37,344 nucleotides of DNA, taken from contig NZ_KB907650.1 of the NCBI RefSeq assembly GCF_000382145.1, positions 1-37,344 of the forward strand, written 5' to 3'. The number at the start of each line of letters is the position of its first letter. The first letter of the stretch is position 1. Source of the stretch: Psychrobacter lutiphocae DSM 21542 (GTDB lineage Bacteria > Pseudomonadota > Gammaproteobacteria > Pseudomonadales > Moraxellaceae). The notes beneath the pieces were generated by a model, which did not search any database, was not told the origin of the DNA, and worked only from the letters and a program-made list of their open reading frames with translations. Made by a program: the position numbers and the translations under genes. Positions 9,395 to 16,697 of this stretch are shown here, in pieces.

Positions 9395-9426
9395 ATGACT
9401 TGCTATAAAATAGTAATTATAATTAC
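9395..9426 (+). promoter_or_regulatory. Promoter of the TetR gene with overlapping palindrome
   Basis: ATGACT (9395-9400), 17 bases, TATAAT (9418-9423): a perfect -10 with a 4/6 -35. The -10 sits inside GTAATTATAATTAC (9413-9426), a perfect 14-bp palindrome 19 bases upstream of the TetR start. This predicts autoregulation and a very short leader. Confidence 0.5.
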
Positions 9427-9445
9427 CGTTAACTAAGGAGTTTTT

Positions 9446-10099
9446 ATGAAAGCAACTCAACATCATCATGACAACCTGTTAAATGATAAAGCGTTAGCGC
9501 CTTTATCAAAAATTCGCCCTGCGACCCTTGATAAAATTGAAAAAGCGGTTCACGAGTTATTTGCTGGTGCCAATGCTCAAGATGTCACCATGATTCAAAT
9601 CGCAAAAGCGGCAAATGTGTCGTTACAGACCCTATATAAATACTTTGGCGATAAGCATACGGTATTCCAAACAATTATGGATATCGTACTTGGGCGCCTT
9701 GCGAACCGAATGATAGATCATCTACAAGGTATTGATAGTGTTAAAGAGCGTCTAAGAAAAACCTTGTGGGTTTGTTTTGATTTTGTGGATTCACATCCTG
9801 ATGCTGTGATGGTCTTAACCTCAGTATCTACTTCAGATATTCGCAAAATATCAATTTATGAAAATAAAGAGCTGATTAATGCCTTTACCAGTGTCTTAGC
9901 AGATGGTCAAAATCGAGGAGTGCTTAATGATAAGGTACCGCTTTATGTTTTATTCGATGTGTTTATGGGCTTTGTGATGCGTATTGGTACCATGCAGGTC
10001 ATTCGTCACTCCCCGATGCCGTTGACTGAAAACTTTGATGACTTATTCTCCATATTATGGCGTGCTATCTCTAAGCCTGATATTGATACAAAAAGTTAA
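9446..10099 (+). CDS. TetR/AcrR-family transcriptional regulator
   Basis: 217 residues. The N-terminal helix-turn-helix is clear at about 30-75: IEKAVHELFAGANAQDVTM, then IAKAANVSLQTLYKYFGDKH, the TetR recognition-helix block. The C-terminal half is the variable ligand and dimer domain, with no recognisable ligand motif. AAGGAG lies 5 bases before the ATG. The gene is divergent from the acyl-CoA dehydrogenase cluster and the shared region holds two palindromes, so it is most simply a local repressor of beta-oxidation genes and of itself, comparable in logic to FadR/PsrA-type TetR regulators. The effector is unknown. Confidence 0.88.
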   Translation: MKATQHHHDNLLNDKALAPLSKIRPATLDKIEKAVHELFAGANAQDVTMIQIAKAANVSLQTLYKYFGDKHTVFQTIMDIVLGRLANRMIDHLQGIDSVKERLRKTLWVCFDFVDSHPDAVMVLTSVSTSDIRKISIYENKELINAFTSVLADGQNRGVLNDKVPLYVLFDVFMGFVMRIGTMQVIRHSPMPLTENFDDLFSILWRAISKPDIDTKS

Positions 10100-10152
10100 G
10101 CTTAACCAAAAAATAATTTATAAGATTAGCTAACTATTTTTGCAATTATCGA

Positions 10153-10183
10153 TTGACGATTTATTGTGCTCACGTTATATAAT
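10153..10183 (+). promoter_or_regulatory. Candidate promoter for the NRAMP-like genes
   Basis: TTGACG at 10153-10158 and TATAAT at 10178-10183. The spacing to the perfect -10 is 19 bases, with overlapping alternatives TTATAT or TATATA at 16-17. Transcription from here would give a leader of roughly 185 bases before the first transporter gene. Confidence 0.35.
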
Positions 10184-10294
10184 ACCTCTTCGTTTTTATA
10201 CGCATATTGCCATTTTAAACAATGCTAATGTTTATTTTATTTTTTATTAAAACTTATCATTAACACATAATAATTAGCTCTTTGATACCACTCA

Positions 10295-10315
10295 TTAAGT
10301 AATAGATGTACTTAA
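10295..10315. promoter_or_regulatory. Inverted repeat in the leader of the NRAMP-like genes
   Basis: TTAAGTA (10295-10301) and TACTTAA (10309-10315) are perfect 7-bp arms around 7 bases, 61 bases upstream of the ATG at 10377. It could be an operator or a weak leader stem; no T-run follows, so it is not a terminator. Confidence 0.3.
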
Positions 10316-10376
10316 CGACTGATGCTGGCTGTAAAGGTGAACATATCTTATTATTGACTGACTCATAGAGGGGGTT

Positions 10377-11654
10377 ATGACGAAAGTGATTCATGAAACT
10401 AAAGAGGATTTAAACATCAAGAATAAGGATAAACTAAATTGGCGTATTTTTGGTCCAGGCATCCTATTAGCCACAGGCGCTGTCGGTGGCTCGCATCTGA
10501 TTTCCTCGACCCAAGCTGGTGCACTATACGGCTGGCAGCTGGCGAGTATTATCGTGCTGACCAATGTCTTTAAATACCCGTTTTTTAAATTTAGCACCGA
10601 CTATGTGTATAACACAGGCGAGTCATTAATTGCTGGCTATGCCAAAAAGTCAAAGCTATATTTTTGGGTCTACACCCTACTGTTACTTGCCTCTGCGGTG
10701 ATTAGTGTTGGCGCCTTGTCGTTATTAACCTCAGTGATTTTAAGCTTTATGTTGCCTACCAGCATCCTACACGACATCACCTTATTATCTGCACTGGTGA
10801 TGATTGTCAGCTGGCTATTGTTAACATTAGGGCACTATAAATTACTCGATAGGTTAAACAAATGGATCATGGGCACCTTGATTGTCACCACCCTCCTTGC
10901 GGTATTGATGGCCGCTGGCAAGCCGACAGCCATTGTGGACGGTTTTATCCCTGCCTCGCCTTGGAATATGGCTTCACTGGGCTTTATTGTCGCCTTGATG
11001 GGCTGGATGCCAGCACCGCTTGAATTTGCGGCCATGACCTCGATGTGGACCAAAGAAAAAGTAAAAACTGACCATACCACCCACAGACAGGGCTTAATCG
11101 ACTTTAATGCTGGCTATATTTCCAGTGCTATTTTGGCATTATTCTTTTTGGCTCTCGGGGTGTTTGTGCAATACGGATCAGGCATACCAGTTGAGACGCA
11201 AGGTGGAGCTTATATTACACAGCTATTTAATATGTACACAGCGACTATTGGTGACTGGACACGCACATTGGTGGCATTGGTCGCCTTTATGGTGATGTTT
11301 GGCACCACCATCGCTTGTATTGATGGTTATGGTCGTTCACTGGCAGAAAGTACGCGTTTGATCAAGGGTCAAGAGGATATCAATAATGTTCAAGTCGTAT
11401 TTTGGAGCAGTTATACCGTGATTGGCGGTTTTATTATACTAGCTTTTTTTAAAGGTCAGCTTGGTGCTATGCTCAAGTTTGCCATGATTTCAGCCTTTGT
11501 ATTGGCACCTGTTTTTGGGTGGCTTAACTACTCACTGGTCAAAAGCCAACAAAAGCTATCCACTGCCATGACGGCATATAGCATCATAGGCTTGTTATTT
11601 TTGACAGCGGTCGCCCTACTGTTTTTACTACAACTGGTAGGGATTTTGGCCTAA
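10377..11654 (+). CDS. NRAMP-superfamily transporter lacking the canonical metal-binding motif (copy 1)
   Basis: A 425-residue membrane protein with about 11 hydrophobic segments. The overall pattern GPGILLATGA...TQAGALYGWQL aligns without gaps to the NRAMP TM1 pattern GPG...DPGN...QAGA. The metal ligands are changed: the Asp and Asn of DPGN are Gly37 and His40 here (GGSH). In the TM6 block the MPH motif becomes MPAP (M211 kept, His replaced by Ala213). Known NRAMP proteins move Mn2+/Fe2+ with protons; loss of the DPGN ligands makes canonical Mn/Fe transport doubtful and leaves open another cation or an organic substrate. A paralog follows 62 bp downstream, probably in one operon. Start chosen at the ATG after GAGGGGG. 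Confidence 0.75.
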   Translation: MTKVIHETKEDLNIKNKDKLNWRIFGPGILLATGAVGGSHLISSTQAGALYGWQLASIIVLTNVFKYPFFKFSTDYVYNTGESLIAGYAKKSKLYFWVYTLLLLASAVISVGALSLLTSVILSFMLPTSILHDITLLSALVMIVSWLLLTLGHYKLLDRLNKWIMGTLIVTTLLAVLMAAGKPTAIVDGFIPASPWNMASLGFIVALMGWMPAPLEFAAMTSMWTKEKVKTDHTTHRQGLIDFNAGYISSAILALFFLALGVFVQYGSGIPVETQGGAYITQLFNMYTATIGDWTRTLVALVAFMVMFGTTIACIDGYGRSLAESTRLIKGQEDINNVQVVFWSSYTVIGGFIILAFFKGQLGAMLKFAMISAFVLAPVFGWLNYSLVKSQQKLSTAMTAYSIIGLLFLTAVALLFLLQLVGILA

Positions 11655-11665
11655 CTTTTAAACCC

Positions 11666-11700
11666 AATAAGCAATAAGCAATAAGCAATAAGCAATAAGC
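11666..11700. repeat. Five perfect tandem copies of AATAAGC
   Basis: A 7-bp unit repeated five times without mismatch, lying between the stop of the first NRAMP-like gene (11652-11654) and the AAAAGGA ribosome site (11701-11707) of the second. A heptamer array abutting a ribosome site can change length by slippage and so alter the region before translation starts. Confidence 0.9.
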
Positions 11701-11716
11701 AAAAGGATACTTAAGT

Positions 11717-13015
11717 ATGCGCAAAACAGCCATCGCTTCTGACGATCAGTCGTCAGTTACCACTTCCGCAAATAACCTTTCAGCCAAAAAAGGCATCAAT
11801 TGGCAGATCTTTGGTCCAGGGATGCTGTTGGCAACAGCTGCTATTGGTGGTTCACACCTGATTTCCTCGACCCAAGCGGGTGCGCTATATGGCTGGCAAT
11901 TGGCGATTATGATTATCTTAGCTAACTTTTTTAAATATCCGTTTTTTAAGTTTGGCGCTGACTACGTCTATGAAGCACATGAGTCATTAGTGGCAGGCTA
12001 TGCCAGGCGCTCACCGATCTACTTATGGGCTTTCTTTATCTTATCACTGGCGGCTTCTGTGATTAGTACTGGTGCGGTTGCATTATTAGCCTCGGTTATT
12101 CTAGGATTTATGTTGCCAGAAAGCTTGAGTTTGCCAACCACCACCTTGGCGATGATTGTCATGGGTGTATCTTGGCTATTCTTGATTCTAGGACACTACA
12201 AGTTACTTGATCGGGCGACTAAGTGGATTATGATATCTTTAACAATGGCAACATTCGCTGCCGTGATTATCGCCGCTGGTAAACCGACAGTGATGACCTC
12301 TGACTTTATTCCTACTTCTCCTTGGAATATGGCAACGCTAGGGTTTATTGTGGCTCTAATGGGCTGGATGCCGGCACCGCTTGAGTTTTCTGCCATTAAC
12401 TCTATGTGGGTATCGGCTAAGATTAAAAATGACCACACCACTCATAAGCAGGGCTTGGTTGACTTTAATGTTGGCTTTATTTCTACTGCTATCTTAGCCT
12501 TGCTATTTTTGGCGTTGGGAGTATTTGTACAGTATGGCTCAGGGGTTGAGATTCAGACCCAAGGCGGCGCTTATGTCGGGCAGTTGATTGATATGTACAC
12601 CGCTACCATTGGGGAGTGGTCAAGGTTTTTGGTGGCCTTTGTTGCCTTTATGGTGATGTTTGGCACCACCATTACCTGCGGTGACGGCTATGGGCGTATT
12701 ACTGCTGAAAGTTGGCGCTTGTTGCAAAATCATAGTCAAATCAGTGGTAAGCAGATCATGTTTTGGACCACCTATACTATTATTGGTGGTTATATCATTA
12801 TTACTTACTTTAGTGGTCAGTTGGGTGCGATGTTAAAGTTTGCCATGATTTCCGCCTTTGTGTCTGCACCGATATTTGGTTGGTTAAACTACACCTTGGT
12901 TAAGCATGAAAAAAAGCTGTCGTCTATGATGCATTTATACAGCATTACTGGCTTATTATTTTTAGGCGGTATTGCGCTGTTATTTATGGCGCAGTTAATT
13001 GGTCTGTTGGATTAA
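11717..13015 (+). CDS. NRAMP-superfamily transporter lacking the canonical metal-binding motif (copy 2)
   Basis: 432 residues, a clear tandem paralog of the preceding gene; by eye about two thirds of residues match. It has the same altered TM1 (GPGMLLATAAIGGSHLIS, Gly44 and His47 at the DPGN ligand positions) and TM6 (GWMPAPLEF, M218 and Ala220). The shared substitutions mean they predate the duplication and are not a decay of one copy. The N-terminal tail is longer and polar (about 1-27). AAAAGGA lies about 9 bases before the ATG, directly after the AATAAGC array. Two diverged copies kept together suggest two related substrates or a heteromeric use, which is inference. Confidence 0.75.
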   Translation: MRKTAIASDDQSSVTTSANNLSAKKGINWQIFGPGMLLATAAIGGSHLISSTQAGALYGWQLAIMIILANFFKYPFFKFGADYVYEAHESLVAGYARRSPIYLWAFFILSLAASVISTGAVALLASVILGFMLPESLSLPTTTLAMIVMGVSWLFLILGHYKLLDRATKWIMISLTMATFAAVIIAAGKPTVMTSDFIPTSPWNMATLGFIVALMGWMPAPLEFSAINSMWVSAKIKNDHTTHKQGLVDFNVGFISTAILALLFLALGVFVQYGSGVEIQTQGGAYVGQLIDMYTATIGEWSRFLVAFVAFMVMFGTTITCGDGYGRITAESWRLLQNHSQISGKQIMFWTTYTIIGGYIIITYFSGQLGAMLKFAMISAFVSAPIFGWLNYTLVKHEKKLSSMMHLYSITGLLFLGGIALLFMAQLIGLLD

Positions 13016-13053
13016 TTTTACCCACTAAGGCCTTACAGCTACCAGTCGGCTTT

Positions 13054-13103
13054 AATTAAGGAGGTGGCAATTATGGGAGTTGCAATTAAGGAGATGACAA
13101 TTA
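13054..13103. repeat. Two 20-bp direct repeats, 30-bp period
   Basis: 13054-13073 and 13084-13103 match at 18 of 20 positions (AATTAAGGAG.TG.CAATTA). Both copies contain a ribosome-site-like AAGGAG. The first sits just before a possible small ORF and the second is inside it. The array begins 38 bases after the stop of the second NRAMP-like gene. Confidence 0.7.
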
Positions 13104-13204
13104 CGCCGGCTACAAACGCCCTATTGTCTGGTATCACGTTTCGTTATATATTGCCTTTATATATAGCCATGCAAGGGCTACTAATCGGCTGCTACGGGTA
13201 CTAA
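13073..13204 (+). CDS. Possible small hydrophobic ORF (43 residues)
   Basis: An ATG-to-TAA frame with a very good ribosome site (AAGGAGGTG, 6 bases before the ATG), in the gap between the second transporter and the lipoprotein gene. The translation begins MGVAIKEMTITPATN and continues into a hydrophobic stretch (about 17-40) that ends GLLIGCYGY. The LLIGC resembles a lipobox, but only four residues would remain after processing, starting from Cys40. It could be a small membrane protein, a leader peptide affecting the next gene, or chance. The start lies inside a direct repeat, which weakens the case. No family was recognised. Confidence 0.3.
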   Translation: MGVAIKEMTITPATNALLSGITFRYILPLYIAMQGLLIGCYGY

Positions 13205-13219
13205 TAGGGAGATTTAATC

Positions 13220-13930
13220 ATGCGTCATTCTCATCTCATTAAACAAGCTTTGATCGCCAACTTATTGGCAGGCAGTTTGCTGCTTATTGGCTGTGATTAC
13301 TTTAAGCCAGATCCTATGATGCAAACCATCCCTACCAATGCTGACCGCTGGCAAGACAAGCTGGGCGATACCCTAGATGACCTAAAAGAAGAAGACCGCC
13401 AACTGCTTAGTCGCTATATGCTGCGGATGCGCTTAAGCGAGGCTTACAAAAAAGGTGCTATGCCTCGTATTACGGTTGGCAAGGCCATCGAATTACAGCG
13501 CAAATATGAAGCGCTGCATCCAGACAATCCGACAGGGCGCCAAAGCCCAGTTACGGGTCAAGCCACCAACGGTATCCAACAACTGACCTACCCGTTATTA
13601 TTGCTGCCAGTTACGACCAGTGAGCAAGACAGCCTCAATCAAGTTGAGCTGTCTTTTGTGTTTAGTAACCGAGGCGAGTTGCCAATCACCAGCTTTGAAG
13701 GTACTATTTTGATGCGTTACCCGACCTTTAAAAAGGCAAAACCTGTGGTCATCGAGCACACCGAATTTAACCCTCCTATTGCCAGCAAGACCTCACGCAA
13801 ACTGGTGGCAGATGTCAGTATTGCCGATACTAATGTGATGAAAGCGATTCATAGCCCGCAAGATATTGAGCTAACCATCAGTGAAGGTGTCATTACTTTA
13901 GAGGATGGTTCGCAGGTCGTGTTTAACTAA
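13220..13930 (+). CDS. Lipoprotein of unknown function
   Basis: 236 residues with an N-terminal lipoprotein signal: positive start, hydrophobic core about 8-23, lipobox LLIG|C with Cys25. The residue after Cys is Asp, which in enterobacteria is the Lol-avoidance signal, so inner-membrane retention is expected. After a helical charged section (about 40-95, including WQDKLGDTLDDLKEEDRQLL) comes a beta-rich second half (about 115-236) with VELSFVFSNRGELPITSFEG, which resembles an immunoglobulin-like or FxLYD-type fold by eye only. GGGAG precedes the ATG. It follows the transporter pair and precedes the LysR gene on the same strand. I do not recognise a named family. Confidence 0.75.
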   Translation: MRHSHLIKQALIANLLAGSLLLIGCDYFKPDPMMQTIPTNADRWQDKLGDTLDDLKEEDRQLLSRYMLRMRLSEAYKKGAMPRITVGKAIELQRKYEALHPDNPTGRQSPVTGQATNGIQQLTYPLLLLPVTTSEQDSLNQVELSFVFSNRGELPITSFEGTILMRYPTFKKAKPVVIEHTEFNPPIASKTSRKLVADVSIADTNVMKAIHSPQDIELTISEGVITLEDGSQVVFN

Positions 13931-13931
13931 A

Positions 13932-14022
13932 GTGGTTTTAAACTAAAGAAGTGGTTTTAAACTAAAGAAGTGGTTTTAAACTAAAAAAGCGGTTTTTAAC
14001 TAAAAAAGCGGTATAACTAATC
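13932..14022. repeat. 19-bp minisatellite, about 4.8 copies
   Basis: Units at 13932, 13951, 13970, 13989 and a partial at 14008; the consensus is GTGGTTTTAAACTAAAGAA, with units 1 and 2 identical and later units diverging at a few bases. It begins two bases after the lipoprotein stop, and the gene's own end (GTGTTTAACTAAA) looks like a degenerate extra unit. It separates the lipoprotein and LysR genes. There are no unique spacers, so it is not a CRISPR array. Confidence 0.92.
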
Positions 14023-14064
14023 AAAAGTTTAACAATTAACAATAAGGACACAGGAACCAATGGC

Positions 14065-15123
14065 ATGCAATTAAAACGTCTCAAAGCCTTTCATGCCATT
14101 GCCCAACTCAAAAGCTTTAGCCAAGCCGCCAGCGCCACCCAGTTATCCCAGCCCACCCTAAGCCGCCTGCTTAAACAGCTTGAAGATGAAATGGGGGTTG
14201 AGTTGATTGATCGCTATCATCGGCCGTTACAACTTACTGAGGCCGGTGCCTTTTTTTATGAAAAAATAAACCAGCTACTCCAAGAGCTTGACAGCACCAT
14301 CAGCCTAACCCAAAAGATTGCCCATCCGCCTGACACTTTAAATATCGGCTTTGTACCCTCTGTGCTGTATGGTTTACTGCCCACCATTATTGCCAAGCTC
14401 AAGCAGCGCCTGCCAAAGCTAGCGATCCATTTAAAAGACATCAGCTCATTTAAACAAATCGAGGCGCTTAAAGCTGGCGAGATTGACGTGGGTTTTGGGC
14501 GTTTTGCTCATGATGGCCCTCAGATTCGGCAGTTATTATTACGTCATGAGCGTTATATCGCAGCGCTTCCCGATAACCACCCGCTGGCACAAACCAAGGA
14601 CATTCACTTATCACAGTTACAAGACAGCCGTGTCATCTTGTACCACCAGACCCATTTGCCTGTACCCCAGCTCGCAGGCCAAACATCAACCTCAACCTCA
14701 ATAGCAACACCCACTTCAATCTCGACATCCCTATCAACATCGAGCAGTTTACAAGTAAATAAGGCAACTGAGATAACAGATTCGGCGCTTATTAGCGAAC
14801 CCTTGTTGCATTTATTTGCCAAGCAGTCTGCCCTACCGCATTTGATTACAGAAGTCAGCGATATTCAGGTAGCGCTCGGTTTGGTGGCTGCTGGCGAGGG
14901 AATTACTTTAGTACCAGACAGCCTAAAAACCGTGCGCAGTGAACAAATTAGCTATCACAACTTAGTGCATGAAGACGCCACTTCGCCCATCTATCTTTGC
15001 ACCCTACACCGCCCGGCTCACCCTGCGTTTCGCACACTTCTTGACGTCATTTACGACTTATATGAGACCAAGGGCATCACCTATAAGCGGCTTGATACGT
15101 TTGACCAATCACTTAAAAACTAG
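14065..15123 (+). CDS. LysR-family regulator, BenM/CatM-like, with Ser/Thr-rich insertion
   Basis: 352 residues against about 300 for the family. The N-terminal winged HTH (1-65) is standard: FSQAASATQLSQPTLSRLLKQLEDEMGVELIDR. The effector domain ends with VQVALGLVAAGEGITLVP-like sequence (IQVALGLVAAGEGITLVPDS), the block seen in BenM/CatM of Acinetobacter. Between VILYHQTHLPVPQ and LLHLFAKQ about 43 residues (203-245) are inserted, mostly Thr, Ser, Ile and Leu (TSTSTSIATPTSISTSLSTS), apparently from expansion of short TCA/ACC-rich repeats. BenM/CatM relatives respond to aromatic-pathway intermediates; here the next gene is prpB on the same strand, so control of the methylcitrate genes is the simplest inference. 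Ribosome site AGGA 9 bases before the ATG. Confidence 0.85.
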   Translation: MQLKRLKAFHAIAQLKSFSQAASATQLSQPTLSRLLKQLEDEMGVELIDRYHRPLQLTEAGAFFYEKINQLLQELDSTISLTQKIAHPPDTLNIGFVPSVLYGLLPTIIAKLKQRLPKLAIHLKDISSFKQIEALKAGEIDVGFGRFAHDGPQIRQLLLRHERYIAALPDNHPLAQTKDIHLSQLQDSRVILYHQTHLPVPQLAGQTSTSTSIATPTSISTSLSTSSSLQVNKATEITDSALISEPLLHLFAKQSALPHLITEVSDIQVALGLVAAGEGITLVPDSLKTVRSEQISYHNLVHEDATSPIYLCTLHRPAHPAFRTLLDVIYDLYETKGITYKRLDTFDQSLKN

Positions 15124-15593
15124 CTACTCAACAATTAATCACTCAACAATTAATCACCAAAAACTAACCGCAAAAAACTGGCCTCAACATCTCTTATCTT
15201 TAAACCCTACCAAATCAGCGTCTTCATATCCCTTGTTTCTATCCGCAGTGGCGCGCGCCTCGTCCCTCGGCAGTGCAAGGACCACCCGCATAGCATCAAC
15301 AGCTTACATTTAGCATTAAGATTGTAACAAAATGTAAATAACTGCCTCCAAATCTTAATCAGCAAACCCCTACCGATTGCAAATAACAAATACTAAACCA
15401 ACAAAATCAACAAAATTCAAATATTTATATTCATAATGTAAATAGTTTAAGTTGTAATAATTATACTATATATTTGCTCTAAATATATCTGAGTAATAGT
15501 ACCCCTTCCAAAACTTGCAAGAAAGCGCTAATCTAGACCCACATAACCAGTAATCACACAATAACCAAACCAAACCATAGCCAAGGAACGATT
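15124..15593. other. 470-bp non-coding region upstream of prpB
   Basis: No credible gene. It contains a 15-bp tandem duplication right after the LysR stop (15126-15140 and 15141-15155, identical, ACTCAACAATTAATC), a GC-rich patch with the palindrome GGCGCGCGCC (15250-15259), then a strongly AT-rich stretch leading to AAGGAAC before prpB. No convincing sigma70 promoter was found by eye; TATACT at 15462 lacks a good -35. Confidence 0.6.
15304..15444. promoter_or_regulatory. Candidate regulator sites upstream of prpB
   Basis: TTACATTT (15304-15311) and AAATGTAA (15330-15337) form perfect 8-bp arms 18 bases apart. The right arm belongs to AATGTAAATA (15331-15340), which recurs exactly at 15435-15444. 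Three occurrences of the same AATGTAA element in 140 bases of an upstream region suggest binding sites, possibly for the adjacent LysR protein. AT-richness makes chance matches easier. Confidence 0.35.
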
Positions 15594-16484
15594 ATGAGCC
15601 TATCTGCTGGCAAGCGCTTTCGTGATGCGCTTCACGAACAAAAAGCATCCAATCAGCCACTACAAATTGTAGGCACCATCAACGCTTATACCGCCATGAT
15701 GGCAACCCAAGTCGGTCACAAAGCCATCTATCTTTCTGGTGGTGGGGTGGCCAACGCCTCGTACGGTCTGCCAGACTTAGGCATGACCAGCCTAGATAAC
15801 GTGTTAGAAGATGCTAGCCGTATCACCAATGCAGTACAAACGCCTCTTTTAGTAGACATCGATACAGGTTGGGGCGGTGCCTTTAATATTGCCCAAACCA
15901 TCAAAAAGATGGAAAAAGCAGGCGTAGCAGCTGTTCATATCGAAGACCAAGTGGCGCAAAAACGCTGTGGTCACCGTCCTAATAAAGAAATCGTGTCTAC
16001 CAGTGAAATGGTGGATCGTCTAAAAGCGGCTCTTGATGCCAAAGTTGACCCTGACTTTGTGGTTATGGCGCGAACGGATGCGTTATCAGTTGAAGGACTA
16101 GAAGCTGCTGTTGAACGTGCGGTTGCTTTCCAAGAAGCTGGCGCAGACATGATCTTTGCTGAAGCGCTGACCGATATTCAGATGTATCGTAAGTTTACCG
16201 ATGTGTTAGATATCCCAGTATTGGCTAATATGACCGAGTTTGGTCAGACAGATTTGTACACCACAGAACAGTTATTTGAAGTCGGTGTAGAGATGGTGCT
16301 TTATCCGTTATCGGCATTTCGTGCGATGAACAAAGCGGCCTTAAATGTGTATCAACATATCTTAGATGATGGCACTCAAGAGGAAGTCGTTGACACCATG
16401 CAAACCCGTATGGAACTGTATGACTTTTTGAACTATCACCAATTTGAACAAAAACTTGACCAGCTATTTGCTCAAAAAAAATAG
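15594..16484 (+). CDS. prpB: 2-methylisocitrate lyase
   Basis: 296 residues, the length of E. coli PrpB. It splits 2-methylisocitrate into pyruvate and succinate, the last step of the methylcitrate cycle. Seen: [16 protein letters not shown] near 48-63, the Mg2+-site segment [11 protein letters not shown] (85-95), VHIEDQ (114-119), and the catalytic loop [10 protein letters not shown] with Cys125. These are diagnostic of the PrpB branch of the isocitrate lyase superfamily. AAGGAAC precedes the ATG. It is the first structural gene of prpB-prpC-acnD-(TA)-prpF, downstream of the LysR gene. Confidence 0.96.
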   Translation: MSLSAGKRFRDALHEQKASNQPLQIVGTINAYTAMMATQVGHKAIYLSGGGVANASYGLPDLGMTSLDNVLEDASRITNAVQTPLLVDIDTGWGGAFNIAQTIKKMEKAGVAAVHIEDQVAQKRCGHRPNKEIVSTSEMVDRLKAALDAKVDPDFVVMARTDALSVEGLEAAVERAVAFQEAGADMIFAEALTDIQMYRKFTDVLDIPVLANMTEFGQTDLYTTEQLFEVGVEMVLYPLSAFRAMNKAALNVYQHILDDGTQEEVVDTMQTRMELYDFLNYHQFEQKLDQLFAQKK

Positions 16485-16499
16485 ACATAAACAACAACC

Positions 16500-16637
16500 C
16501 TACTCTCAACTTATAACACTTGGATATAGGCTAGTGTCTTTAGCTCAATACAAGGTAAAGCTCAGCACAAGATGGCGTTTAACCACTCATGCTGGTCTCA
16601 CACCACAACCTACGTCAAGTGCTGCAAGTAAGTTGGT
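16500..16637. repeat. Decayed copy of the hairpin element found intact at 22837-22949
   Basis: Starts with ACTCTCAACTT and contains ATAGGCTAGTG, CTTTAGCTCA, ATGCTGG, CACAACCTACG and AAGTAAGTTGG in the same order as the intact copy, but with many substitutions and an internal extra segment. It occupies most of the prpB-prpC gap. The paired arms are now imperfect, so it is an older or degraded insertion. Confidence 0.65.
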
Positions 16638-16697
16638 AGTAGTTACAAATAAGCTTAAAAATAAACACACCGCCACCCAACAAAAAGGAATTTTATT

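Noticed and set aside
10095..10106. GTTAAGCTTAAC palindrome at the TetR stop as terminator
   Set aside because: It has no loop and no T-run; chance in AT-rich sequence or a HindIII-like palindrome is enough.
13932..14022. CRISPR array
   Set aside because: The repeats are directly adjacent with no unique spacers, and no cas gene is present. The same holds for 27372-27460.
15250..15259. GGCGCGCGCC as an operator upstream of prpB
   Set aside because: A single GC palindrome in a GC-rich patch far from the prpB start, with no second copy or promoter nearby.
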